This document shows positions 13,907 to 25,788 of a stretch of 64,000 nt of DNA, piece by piece (position 1 is the first letter of the stretch; every line of letters begins with the position of its first letter). A program made the position numbers and the translations under genes. The DNA is from Zeugodacus cucurbitae. Lineage: Eukaryota; Arthropoda; Insecta; Diptera; Tephritidae. The stretch spans positions 73,383,001 to 73,447,000 of the forward strand of contig NC_071670.1 of the NCBI RefSeq assembly GCF_028554725.1. The letters run 5' to 3'. The notes under the pieces are model-generated. The model searched no databases. It was not told the DNA's origin and saw only the letters and a list, made by a program, of their open reading frames with translations.

Positions 13907-16900
13907 ATATCTTAGTTTTTCATTTAACGGCAGCTAAAATTATTTACATTTCTCAGGATGATTTCACGTTTTGATTACAAATTTAAAAGATTTCAAATAA
14001 TAACTAGCTGTTCACTTTACACTTGATTTTGTTGTGTTTTTGTTTTTTTTTTTTTTTTGTTTTACTATTTCAAATATTTTTTGCGTTTAATATGCGCACT
14101 TGTTAAGTATTGATTGTTGTTGTTATTGGCTTTGCGAAGATTACTTCATCTTGACTCATTCCTCTTTATTCGAATTCAATTGCTTTTTCACATTTCATTT
14201 TGTGTAGATTTTTGTGCGTCACCTTGAAATGCATGCAATGAATACACGGAATTCAACACATTCGAATGATTAACGAAATCAGCAAAACGCCCAAATTTTG
14301 CGTTTGCTGACAACAAGTTATAAGCGTCGCTTTGCTTACGTTTGTGTTTTCTATAATAGATATATACATATGTATTGTTGTTGTTGCTGTCTCATTCAGA
14401 AATATCAAGTCAATTTGGCCATCACATTCTCGCTTCGAAGAATATTAGTATATTGATATATGTAGGTACATATGTATATATCGAGGTTGTGAATTGAGCA
14501 CAGAAAGGCAAACGCGTATCAAACATAACGGCAACACTCCATGACAACTACTTAGAAACACTTGCGACCCGCGCGTGTGTGTGTGTGTGTTGTTGATAAG
14601 CGCTTGAGAAAGCTTGAAAGAAACTTGAATGCGAATTATAGACGGGCAAACAAAAGACTTAGGAACCGAACCCGCTTGTGCGCACCTCAATTGGCGACAT
14701 GGAGAACAAACTTGTCGAAAGGCGAACGTGTTAAACCCGCCCAATGACTTCATAGCGCATGCTAATGAGCCGATTAGAGCGATTTATAATCGTGCCTTTA
14801 TGTACGCATAGCCATCTACATACATACATTCATACATATACATATCTAATATTTGTTTCTGTGTCATAAGTATGAGCAATTTGTCAACGTTTCGAAAGGA
14901 AATGCCAAGCAACAACAACAACACTTAGCTACCTCACAGAAACTACCTCGAAAGCGCCGCGTTCTGATGCGTTTTCCTTTTGTATTTCTTTTTTTGAGTT
15001 GGGAATTTCATGCATTTATTTTCCAAAAGCAAAGTACCACAATTTAAGTACACGCATCGAAAGCATTCAGAGCCGACACGCAAGAAAACATTTGCTGGAC
15101 ACACTCGCCTTTCTGATTGCTTCGTGAAAATATGCCCGATAAATGTGCGGAGAACTTTGCATGTCCCACAACAATATTCTACCAGCAGGTAGTACGCCAC
15201 CCCCCACCGCCGGGCTACTGTAGCACCAAAGCTAATGCACCGCAAACACCAACAAAAACACTTGACGCCTGGCCAAGCTGACAATTGCAACACACAAACA
15301 CACTCACAATCTCCCCACTTTAGCTGACTGGCCACAAACATATACACATGCAAATGTGTCAGTGTCTGCATGTTGTCAAGCTCAAATGTCCATAAGTAAT
15401 TCGAAACATGCAATCACCCCACCTACAACACTGTGACCCCTCCCTGTCACCCTGTCACATAAAATGTGTCCAGACGGTGGTTAAAGTGCTTTTGCGTCGC
15501 ACTGCGAGCTTCGTTTACTTCACTGTTGGCGCGCTCACAACTTTTTGCATACAATACAACAACAACAACAACTGCATACATATAATGTATATATAGCACA
15601 TACATGTTTGCATACGGTCGGTATCTCCATTTGGGCATAAGTTAGATGTTTATGAGTCAACAACAGCAGGCCATACAAACAAACAAACAAACATGCAAAC
15701 ACATATGTAGTTACTCAGCCAGTCGAATGTCCACTTTGTTAAACAACAACAACAAAACAAGTTGCGAGTGCTGAATGCTGAATGCTGAATACAAAGCCAA
15801 CGTTATTCGCACCGGAATATGACATGTTCAACAAACAATTTCTCAAAATAATTTGAAATGCGAATCGATCGTGAATATGTTAATGTTAATGTTGTTGTTG
15901 TTGTTGTTGCTCATATTTGTAATGCAAATATTTGCCGTTGACGGTTTCTTGTTATTGACTGACAACAACACAAATATTGGATGGCTGACTGGCTCTTCGC
16001 CTAGCTGGGTTTTCTTTCTTCTTTTGCCATACTGAACGCACATGTGTGTGTATGTGTGTACTCCAAAAGAGTCTTAACTCAAAATGAGATATGTTTGATA
16101 TCCACCAAAATGTATTCATTTGCTGTGGATCGAAAACATGTCAGAGTTGGAGGTGGACACCTTTTAATAGTTATTTATTTATATATTTGCATGCTTTATT
16201 TGTTAGGTGGAGTTGTGAAATTTTTTGATTAAATTCACATACCGCAATTGTAGACACTTTGAAAAACACAAATCAAATTCAAGAAACAGCCATGGGAGAC
16301 AATTTTTCTTTCCAGCAGAATAAATATTTTAGTAATATCCACCTCAAACTTTATTTACGCAAACCTCAACTCGAGTTTAAGATTTTGCGTTTGCGAACAG
16401 TTTTCATGAGGGCGTTGAAGAAACTCTTGGCTTAATTTGTCAAATTTTTTGCACGTTTGTGTAATGTCAAAACTGTCAACAGTCCACACCCAAGCAAGCA
16501 AGTAGTTGTAATGGGTTTTTTGTGGATTAAACTTCGTGTTTACTACTAAGCTTCAATATTGTCAATCAACGCGAGTTATTTTCAGGAGCATAGATGATCA
16601 AGTCCACAATACCGCATTGCTCATGAGTACATAAAGTTTGCTTATGTGATATAAATTCACGCTTAAAATAATATGCAAACATTTTTCAAATTTTATTATG
16701 ATGATTACCACGGCATAATATCGCCAATTTTATTGAACCGATCATGATCAAGAAATCAAGCGAGTTTTCGTTTAATTGTGTATATAATTTTGTTAGTTTA
16801 TTTATTTTTAATTTTTCAAAAAATCTCCTCGAGCGGAGAGTCTCCAATATCGTTAATATACATATAAGCATCTGTCAACTCACGCAGCATTGAAAACGTA

Positions 16901-18054
16901 TAATAATAATCATGTTGCTGACCTTGAACAGGTCAGTGGAGGTGGTGGCGAGTTTTAATCGAAAAATAACTGTTTCGTGGCGAGGGAAGCAGAATAATTG
17001 CGATTTTGGAAAATAACTGAAAAGTAGCAGCTTTGTTGCTATAATTTTTATTACACACACTTGAATGCCTATTAAAACTGGGTATGTACATATGTATATT
17101 TGTATATGTATATGGCTAGGAAATATACTCGCATGTACATGTACTTATGGTCACAAGTTCAGGGGTAATACCCGACATTATTAAATAAAAAGTAAACACG
17201 AATTTTTACATTGGAACAATTACAGAATTACAAAGTTAAACTTTGAACGAGCTGACGCCGCACTCAGTCGTACACAAACGAGACGAGTGCGAGCAAAATA
17301 CTGCAATTATCGTCGAGTTATGTATGTATGTACTCATGCTCGTGTTGTACATATGTACATACGCTGGTTTATTGAGCTTTTTTCAATCGCAGCACTTTCG
17401 GTTTATGAACTTTGCACAGATTTTGCTTTTTCGCAGAAATGAGGAGCGATTCGATGCCTTCGATTAACTGTTATACATTTAAAAGCACATTTGATGCTTC
17501 CCCCGATAACAGTTGGACATGGCATTTGTGAGCGAAGTTGGTATGTGCCAAGTATATGTACATATATTCTAACGTTGATTAGCCATTGTGTATTTACACA
17601 TTTAGTTAAGTAACGTTTAACGCGAGAGCAATTGGCGAGCTCGTGTCGCTATAAAGCCCACCGACGACATTTATTTCTATTTATGTACACATGCACGCAC
17701 GAATATCAATAACAGCTGATACATTATCAAAATCAACAAAAAAAACAAAAATCCACAACTACAACTACATCGATTTACTTTTCAGCTGGTATTTAAACTC
17801 ACTGACGCTGTTGTAGTGCTGCGCGATAACCAAGAATGCGAACGACACAGCATGACAGTCGCAGCTGAAACTGAACGACATTAAGCTCAGCGCCGAGCGG
17901 GCAGCGAACGGCCCTGAAAAGTCGGCGAAACAACAACAACAGTTGCGGCCGAACCGCCTAAATGGAGGCAAGCAACAACATATCCACAACTGATAATATA
18001 CTCGTAGGTATGTGCATACAATATGTAAATGCGAATTGGCACAGCAATGCAGGG

Positions 18055-18084
18055 CACCGTCACCGTCACCGTCACCGTCACCGT
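18055..18084. repeat. (CACCGT)5 hexamer repeat
   Basis: Five perfect tandem copies of CACCGT, GC-rich against an AT-rich background. In one minus-strand frame it would read as alternating Gly-Asp, but no supported exon covers it. Confidence 0.9.
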
Positions 18085-21000
18085 ACATAGAACATATGTA
18101 CATAGTCTGTATGTATGTGTTTGCATGCGTTTGCCTACAATTAGGTTGTCGAAGTTTGCCCGGCCGCGAAGCAACTAAAAGCCATGTCGTCGTCCCTTGT
18201 TGATAAGCTAACAAAGTCGTCCCAATGGACAGGTGCGGTGAGGCGCAGGCGGTCCGAATTTAGACAAACACAAATGTTTTGGAAGAGAAGCAAAGGTTTG
18301 TCGCTCACCATTTCGCACTGTGGTGTGATAATGAGACGCGCGCCGTTATGCACTGCATTGACAACACAACAACACAAAGGAACGCGCCAACGACGGCTTC
18401 ACTTCACTCACTCGCTCGGGAAGCGCTTGAAACGCTGCAGAAGTTAGCATCCGTGTTGCGAACTGACGCCGCTCGCGCAAAAGCACCAATTTAGTCGCAT
18501 TTACTGCTACGTACTACAACAATAACGATGTAACGCATCCGCACACAATGCATATACACACACACATTGGTAAAAGTGTAATATCATGTAACTCAAAAAA
18601 GTCATTGCATTCAATTTTACTGGTAAGCACTGCCCCCCTGCAATATGCGTGTGTTTGTTATTGTTGTTCTTTGAGCGTCCAGTATTTCAGTGTGTGTCTT
18701 GGGCTTGTTTTCAGCATTCTCGCGCATTATGTAGCAGCCGTCTCGCATATTGCATTACAACTTGCGCACCACATATGTAGGCGATAAAGAAGGGAGGCGG
18801 TGGGTGAAAGAGACGACATGCCACACTGCTGCACAGAGATGTCAACACAATGGGAAAATAAATGCATATGAAATATCATATGCAATATGCACGAGCAGTT
18901 GCAAAGTAGGAAACCAACAAATACAAAATGAAAATAAATAATTTTCGAAAATTTGGCTTTTTGGAAAATTCTGCCCTTTACAACCTGAAATATCTAACTG
19001 AAAACCAAACAGCCAGTAAAATATCATAGTTATTTCAATTATGTTCCTCCATAATCATAGTACGTTTTTTGAAACTGGTTTGAATTGTTATGAGATTGGT
19101 ATATTTCAGTCCAAAATCTGAGAATTAGCATCACAGAACACCAACAATAAAACAAAGATAGTTGCTTAAAAAAGACTGTCGGCTGACCAGTCGGGCATGT
19201 AGATACATATGTCTATATGTAATTACGTTTTAAATTTTTCTTCTTCCGAATTCTAATAGAAATCTACTATGAAATAAAGAACACCAAGTGAGACAAGCAA
19301 ATTTTGATCACGTTTCATGTAAGCCCCGCAAAGGTTGTGGATTTAAGAAGATAACGGTATTTACATATGCCTTAGAAAAATATTGATTTTTCACAAACGC
19401 CGCCGACGGATTAATTTCTGCTGTTACTCCAAAGCGAATAATGTTTGCTCTTAAGCGCTTAGCTGCGTTCCGCATAAATCTATAGATGCACCTCCACTCA
19501 CATACATATGTATATGTACGTGTTCTTATATGCACGACATTGCAATCAGTCTATTGATTTTTCAAGCCTTACTGCAGGATGCTGGATTCCGTTTTTACTC
19601 TTGCAAGACCAGCTACTTATTTGACCCAATCTTTTAAATAGATTTCACCGATAATTCACTACACTTTCACAAGAACTTTGAATGCATTTATGCCATTCTT
19701 TATATGCTGATTAACCTTAAAATGCAATCTATTTTAATTGAGCACAAATATATTTTACTTTTTGTATTTAAATGGTGTATTTACAACGCCGCGGAAGGAT
19801 CAACCAACAATGAAAACGGGCGAACACAGTGTCGATTGAAGCCGTCGTCCGTTGTCTTCGTACCGCACGAGCAGTGAACGCCCACCCCAAAAAGCATTTG
19901 CAGACAACACATGACTTACAACCCCGCGGCAGAAACTCTTACATCAGTATATTTCTTAAGGGTGTTTTGCTTCGTTGGACAGTGGTGAATAGTTGGATTT
20001 TTCGTGAGAAGAATTTCATTGCAACTGAAGAAGCACCGAGTTACAAGGAAAGTTTTGGGATTCCAATTTAAGTATAGTTTTTACTTATTAGAAGCAATTA
20101 ATGAAAATCCCTTTCTGGAATAGTAAATAGATGAATAATATTTTTATCTTGTTCTTCCTACGTAGTTTCTTCATCCCATTTAGACTTTTAAATATACATG
20201 TGCGTGGTGCGTTCGAAATAAAGAACACAGTGGCGTACGTAATTCCTTCATGAGAGCTTAGTTGGAGCTTAATACAGAGAAATGCAGACATAAACACAGT
20301 CTCTCTCTCTCTCTCTGTCTGCAACCACCCTCGACAGGTCCGTCTGGTAGTGCTGAGAAAAATGCGAACCCTCATTCTAACACTGAAGAACGCATGCGCA
20401 CGAAAAGGGTTGTATTTGTTGGGCGCGTGCCCGGCAACCGCGTCGATGAGCAGCCAAAATGACTGCAACAACTTATGCCACACGTATTGGTGACGAACAG
20501 CTGCGACTGCAAGTTTAATAAAGTCCAACTAAACCCCACTGGCATTGCACACTTCTATTGATTATGCATGGTACCCTAAAGGGACTCGCAAAAGCAAACC
20601 GTTTCCTGCCACGTGAAACCAGTTCAAAACCTGCAACATCCAGAGTATTGAAAACCGCTGACAACAAAATTTAACTGCATTTGTATATCTATATGTGGTA
20701 AGTAATAAAGCAAGCGGTACGGAGGTAGACAAATGTGAAGAAAACCAGTGCTCACTCGGTCTTTATGCACTCAGTGCCGAAAGCTCACTTTCTTTCAAAT
20801 ACTCAAAACTGTACCAAAACCAAGGATTTATATTGTTGACTGCCGATGTTATAACAATATTTCTTTCGTGGCAAAGTCATGTGACACAAGTCACATACAC
20901 ATAACGGTTTCGTGCACACTTCATTAGCAGCTTATTGCATATCACTTCCTACTTAACAGCTGACTTAGCATATCTATTAGCCAGGCATGCACTCCGCTCC

Positions 21001-23999
21001 ATTCCAGTTGCAGCCGCCGCAATGTGCTTTCTTCAAAAAATCGATCAACTACGGCCTCAAATTGTCTTAAGCACCATCCAATGGCGATGGCTGTAGTCTT
21101 TATGAGCCACGAGCTGCGAGCGCACCCACCCGGCCACTGATTGCATACGAGTATTCAGTGCGAAGTGACACAGGTATCATGCTGCCAAATGCCAAGCGCC
21201 AAACGTCCAACAGTTTGTATCCAGCAGCCGAGGTGTTTTCCAGCGCGCCGGTTAATGTTTGTAAACAAAGGCGAAAGCCAAACAGCCGGCGACATGACCG
21301 GCTAAATCGATGGGTACCTGGTCGCTGTGTCAATGTATTTTGTGTTGGAATTGTCAGCCGGCGGTCACATTTAAATTAAATTTGTAGGTATGTTTGTGTT
21401 GGCCCACTCCATGACGATATAAATCAAACCACCTTCGAATCTGAGGGATTTTAATGATAATCGTTTTCGTGTTAGAAAAAATCTTGGCGATCTGATACCG
21501 GCTATCGAGGGATCAATTATTTTTACATTGCATTAAAGTAGGGGTCCAACATTCTGATATCAAAATAATCAAGAAGGTAATTATAGGTTTATATAATCAA
21601 TCAAAATAATTATTTTACGACTAAAAATTTAACTGTAACTGAACATGTCTGAGTGCAGTTATGTTTTGTTCACTGACTACTGACTTAATACGGTGATGTG
21701 AGGGCATTGTATGAAACCCGTCAACTTGGCATGGCGAAATTCCGAACGTGCAACACCACCTTTTCCACCCATGCACAACCAATTACCCCATAATTGGCTA
21801 CAATAACGATTCATTTGTTGAAAATCGCCAGTGAGTCACATGTACATATACTATACACTCATACATACCTACATATGGACATGATCGTAAATCAATTCAT
21901 TGACATCACACATTTGAATGATTTTATGGATTTGTGAAAAGTCTCCTGTTTGTGATAATGTTCAGCCACTTTCCTCAGCAGACGTTGTCGTTAAAGGCGA
22001 AAGCCACTGGAGGTGGGAAGTGCACATGACAACTGCTGCTGTGGAAACGTTTTAATTAAGCTAAACAACTGCCACTGGCGACGCTGCTTTGGAGACTCTC
22101 GACATGATCGTTCAGAGTTCAGTGGCCATTTAAGCCATGATGCTGTTGATCGATTATCGTATTATATCTGTAGGCAAGCGTGTGTTGTTTTCGATATGCA
22201 AATAAGCGGGAGTTTCGAAGGACTCTGATGGAGTAGAGGAAATCAACTGAAGAGATCAGAAAAATATCATAAAACAGTTACACCATTTTCATAGGTAAAT
22301 ATCCAAATACCCTTCTTAAGCGATACGAAATCATATTACGAATAATATAGAGTAGAACCACCTAAAGTGGACTCATAGCACAATGTTTTGAGAGTAATGT
22401 CTTCTGCCTGGCCTCCAATAGCATTATATTGCCTATATATATCGTTTACAATAGGTATTTAATCATGTGTATTCTAAGTACTTTCTCCATCATCTTCATG
22501 AATTACCGGTCAATGCTCCTTAAAGTGGACGAGTCACTGCATGTCAAATTAATTAATCGTCCCGGTTACGGCTCAATGTAGATACTTTCAATCAAATACG
22601 CATTCGATAACCCAAACAATGCTCCCAATCGAATGCAAATGTACCGAAGCGATCATCTGACATTGCAGACAATGCGGCCTTTTCTCGGTTGGTTCAAAGA
22701 AAGAGCCAAAACGTCTTTCTTCATACATATACATACATATGGAGTTTGTAAATATGTATAAACAATTGTGAGCTAAAGCACTTCCACTGTTACCTATCTG
22801 TAAGCTAAGTCAATTCGAAACGCCTTGCCAAACTAGCAGTTCACAGCTTCACGGCCAGCCGTCGCAGCCAGATTTGTGAATGGAATTAAATCGATCGCAT
22901 CGATCACTGCGCCGTTTGAGAATGGAATTTCGCTGTTTACCAATGCAAAGACTGTGGCATGTCGTGTTGCCTGAAAAGGAAAGTTCCCTCCAACAAGTGG
23001 TGCGGCCGCAGTAAATGGTGGTAGTAAGTAACGGCCAAGTAAGCGACACCAGTTTAGTCGTCAGTCGTTGGCTCCCAAATGTATAGCCGTTTCGAGCCGA
23101 TATTTCGGAAGTAAACATGCATCTTATCATACCCTTTGACATTAGTTTTTTAGCCAGCATAGCAGTAATGAAAGTGCAGGTTTTCGAAATGGGCGCAACA
23201 ACGTTAGGACAGGTACTAAGAAAACTCCGAGTTAACCACCCCTTTCACCGATATAACGGTAATCTAGTTAATGTGGCCCAAAATCGTCGGTCAGACTTTA
23301 GACTATATACCGAATGACGCTAACAATTTCGCTATAGAAAAGAATACATATTTCATCAAAAGATTTTTAAACGAATGCATATATATGATTGGTATTCCTA
23401 AAATGAGTTGATGGTATAGCCGAATTTTATATTAAAAAAAAAACTTTTTGGCTTGTACACCTTCATCTCATGTTTACACTTTCTACACAATGAACTAGTA
23501 GACACGACTCCGAGACTCACGTAAAATATAAATATATCTATGTGCTTATATATATATATATGTACGTATATTCGTGTACAGCTATTCACTATTTTCGGAA
23601 CATGCTATGAATAACAAGACCGCACAATCAAGGTAAACCTGTTGGCCTTACACAGTGATTAAACATGAAAAAGTCTCCATACACTTCTGGGCGACGACAT
23701 TAAATTGATAATTGTAAAGAGTTCTTTCATTATACGTTGTTTTAAGGGTGTCTGTCGTCTGCAGCCAGGTTGAAAGTTTGCACTCCTAGTAATTCTCAAA
23801 GCACATTTAAAAAATATCTCTAATATATAACCGTTAACAAATCATGATTAATTTGTTGTAAAAGGACCGCAGAATTTATGTTAATTATAAGAAATGGATA
23901 TTTAACCCCATCGAAACACTGTGCATGGAGAGCAACGACAGCGCCAAACGCTAAACTAATTCACACAAAATCAGCTCGAATTTCAGCTGGATATGCATT

Positions 24000-24506
24000 A
24001 TGTGGGAATGTGAATTCGCCACCAACGCCATTGACACCGCATCGGACAAGCACTCCAATTCCAAATTGCCCAACATTAGGTGCGCCTCACTCGCGTTATA
24101 CATATATTTAATTCATATATGTACATATGTATATCAATTCGTTCATATCTTTCCCTATGTATTTAGCGGAGATATACCTCCTACCTTCGGTGGACGTAGT
24201 GATGTTATCCGACTAATGGAACGCCATAAGGAACGCAGACTGGCTTTGTAAGAAAAGAAAACTTAAAAAGGATACTATTCACATTTTTGATTTTTCACCA
24301 GATTCACCAGGGCCTATCTCGTATGTGACAACTCACTCGGTAAAGACATTCCACGATTGTCCCTTTATAGTTTGTTTTATGGAAAATTAATGGAATTAAT
24401 GGGCCGCACTGTGGCTCATCTTGGACCATTGACATTTGCCAATCATCTGAATTGCACAGTCATAGAAAACTTCACTTTAAACCAGTTTGCTGCTACACAG
24501 CAATAA
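24000..24506 (+). CDS. Candidate three-exon gene, unrecognised 121-residue product
   Basis: Removing two putative short introns joins three open segments into one frame. Exon 1 is 24000-24079 (ATG, donor ATTAG|GTGCGC), exon 2 is 24167-24247 (acceptor ATTTAG|C, donor CTTT|GTAAGA) and exon 3 is 24302-24506 (acceptor TTTCACCAG|A, stop TAA). The product is 121 residues and reads like a real folded protein, e.g. residues GDIPPTFGGRSDVIRLMERH and GKDIPRLSLYSLFYGKLMEL. The introns (87 and 54 bp) have sizes normal for this genome. The frame stays open leftwards of the ATG to a TTTCAG at about 23988, so a further upstream exon is possible. I do not recognise the family. It lies inside the presumed intron of the minus-strand multi-promoter gene, on the opposite strand. 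Confidence 0.4.
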
Positions 24507-24580
24507 CAAAGCGAATTGCTTACCATAATAAAATGAATTATTTCAAACAGAAGGCTAAGAATAAAAACTGAAAAACTATA

Positions 24581-24616
24581 CAACAAAACAACAAAACAAC
24601 AAAACAACAAAACAAA
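24581..24616. repeat. (CAACAAAA)n repeat
   Basis: About four and a half units of an 8-base CAACAAAA repeat, visible directly, just downstream of the candidate gene ending at 24506. Confidence 0.85.
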
Positions 24617-24642
24617 AAAGTGAAACCAATGCAATATGAAAC

Positions 24643-24828
24643 ATGCTTCACCACTGTGAAGTGCTGCGATTGAAAGAGTATATGAACCGCCAATTGCGCG
24701 GTGGCGGGTGTTGTTCAGCAGCGTCCTATGCCGTGAGCTTGTTGACTCACGAATTTCAGGAGAATGTTGAAATCCGCGTTAGCTCAAGTGCATGCTTCCC
24801 AATCAAGGTATCGAAGTCGCTGCACTAG
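24643..24828 (+). CDS. Candidate small ORF, unrecognised
   Basis: ATG at 24643 opens 61 codons (MLHHCEVLRLKEYMNRQLRG...) to a TAG at 24826-24828. A possible donor AATCAAG|GTATCG near 24808 would end an exon after ACFPIK. Composition is balanced and the region is GC-richer than its flanks. It might be a further exon of the candidate gene at 24000-24506 or an independent short gene, but the opposite strand is also open here, so chance cannot be excluded. Confidence 0.2.
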   Translation: MLHHCEVLRLKEYMNRQLRGGGCCSAASYAVSLLTHEFQENVEIRVSSSACFPIKVSKSLH

Positions 24829-25037
24829 AGCAGGCAACCGGTCGGATAAACAAGCAATGAGCTCGTGCTTCTGCGGTCGATAGTATGCGCTTGGAGAAAG
24901 TGAATTAGGGAGCGTCCTGTACCACCATTGGCCCTTTATGTTGTTTCCATTTCTTTTGACGTTTAAACGATTTTCAGTGCTCGATATGTCTAGTTGATTT
25001 GGACGAATTAAATAACAACAGAGCACACAACACTCAC

Positions 25038-25053
25038 CAAATAAATATTTCAT
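25038..25053 (-). CDS. Possible very short first coding exon (MKYLF)
   Basis: ATG at 25053-25051, five codons plus G, then a good donor, TTTG|GTGAGT. It also ends in phase 1, matching exons A, B and C. Five codons are too few to judge by composition, so the shared phase, strand and donor are the only support. Confidence 0.25.
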
Positions 25054-25694
25054 TATGCCGGCACGGCAGCCAATTTGAACAGTCAAACCAATTGCACAAC
25101 TGAAAGTGGCAAGATCCTCTATTCGGTTGTCTTAAATATGTATCTTGCTCTGTTTCTGACTAGATGAGCAGCTAACACCTGTAACAGTAGGCTAGCAAGG
25201 CAAATGGCAACGCTACCGCTGCCCTACAGTGCCAATAAAGCAATGCGAAACTGCCGGTTGGAGTACATGGGGTTCTATCATATTGCGCATATTGGAGAAT
25301 TAAGAAATTTGCTTGTATCAGAGGACACAATCATGTCTAGTAAACTAAAAGTAGACGAACACATTTTCGTCGATGAAAGTGAAAACTGTTTTTTTTTTAC
25401 TTTTTATTAATTTCTGACAGACGCGACTCCAAATGTTAAGGGCTGTCACAGAGGGCAACACAGCCCAAACCTTTGGTATATTGTTGAAACGTTTTGGAAG
25501 CTGATATTTATAGGTTATAATGGGGTTTCGACATTATCAAATCATAAATCAGCCATTTACAGCTGGGTACCGTAATAAATGTTTTTTTTTTTGTATTACA
25601 ACAATACACGTCCTTAATTTAACGTTGTAGAATTTTTTATCTCTTATTTGATTTGTAATACAAAAAGCAAGTAAGTCTAGTAAGTGTACCTTAC

Positions 25695-25788
25695 CTCTTT
25701 CGCTCAGATCCATGAGAAACATTCTCATAAATTCCATGTTTTCATCTAAGACACGGAACGTATCGAAACGTAGAATAATCGAATCCAT
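25695..25788 (-). CDS. Alternative first coding exon C of the unidentified minus-strand gene
   Basis: ATG at 25788-25786 (start context AAAATATGG), 31 codons plus one base, then the strong donor AGAG|GTAAGG. The peptide begins MDSIILRFDTFRVLDENMEF and ends MDLSER; it is amphipathic and not low complexity, suggesting a short helical N-terminus. It ends in phase 1 with G, the same as exons A and B lying 12 and 21 kb downstream on the same strand. I infer a gene with widely spaced promoters that give isoforms with different N-termini; the common body is outside the window to the left. Confidence 0.6.

Larger units (their letters stand above)
13633..25037. other. Long non-coding interval with microsatellites and one candidate gene
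   Basis: About 11.4 kb, mainly AT-rich. It contains GTT (13886-13906), poly-T (about 14045), CA/GT, CACCGT (18055-18084), CT (about 20300) and CAACAAAA (24581-24616) runs and many ACATACATATG palindromic motifs. Apart from the candidate three-exon ORF at 24000-24506 and a 61-codon ORF at 24643-24828, nothing here looks like a gene. Best read as intron or regulatory DNA upstream of exon B. Confidence 0.45.

Noticed and set aside
17765..18214. 150-codon minus-strand ORF covering the CACCGT repeat
   Set aside because: Length is inflated by the Gly-Asp repeat and CA/GT-rich DNA; no family resemblance or splice sites.
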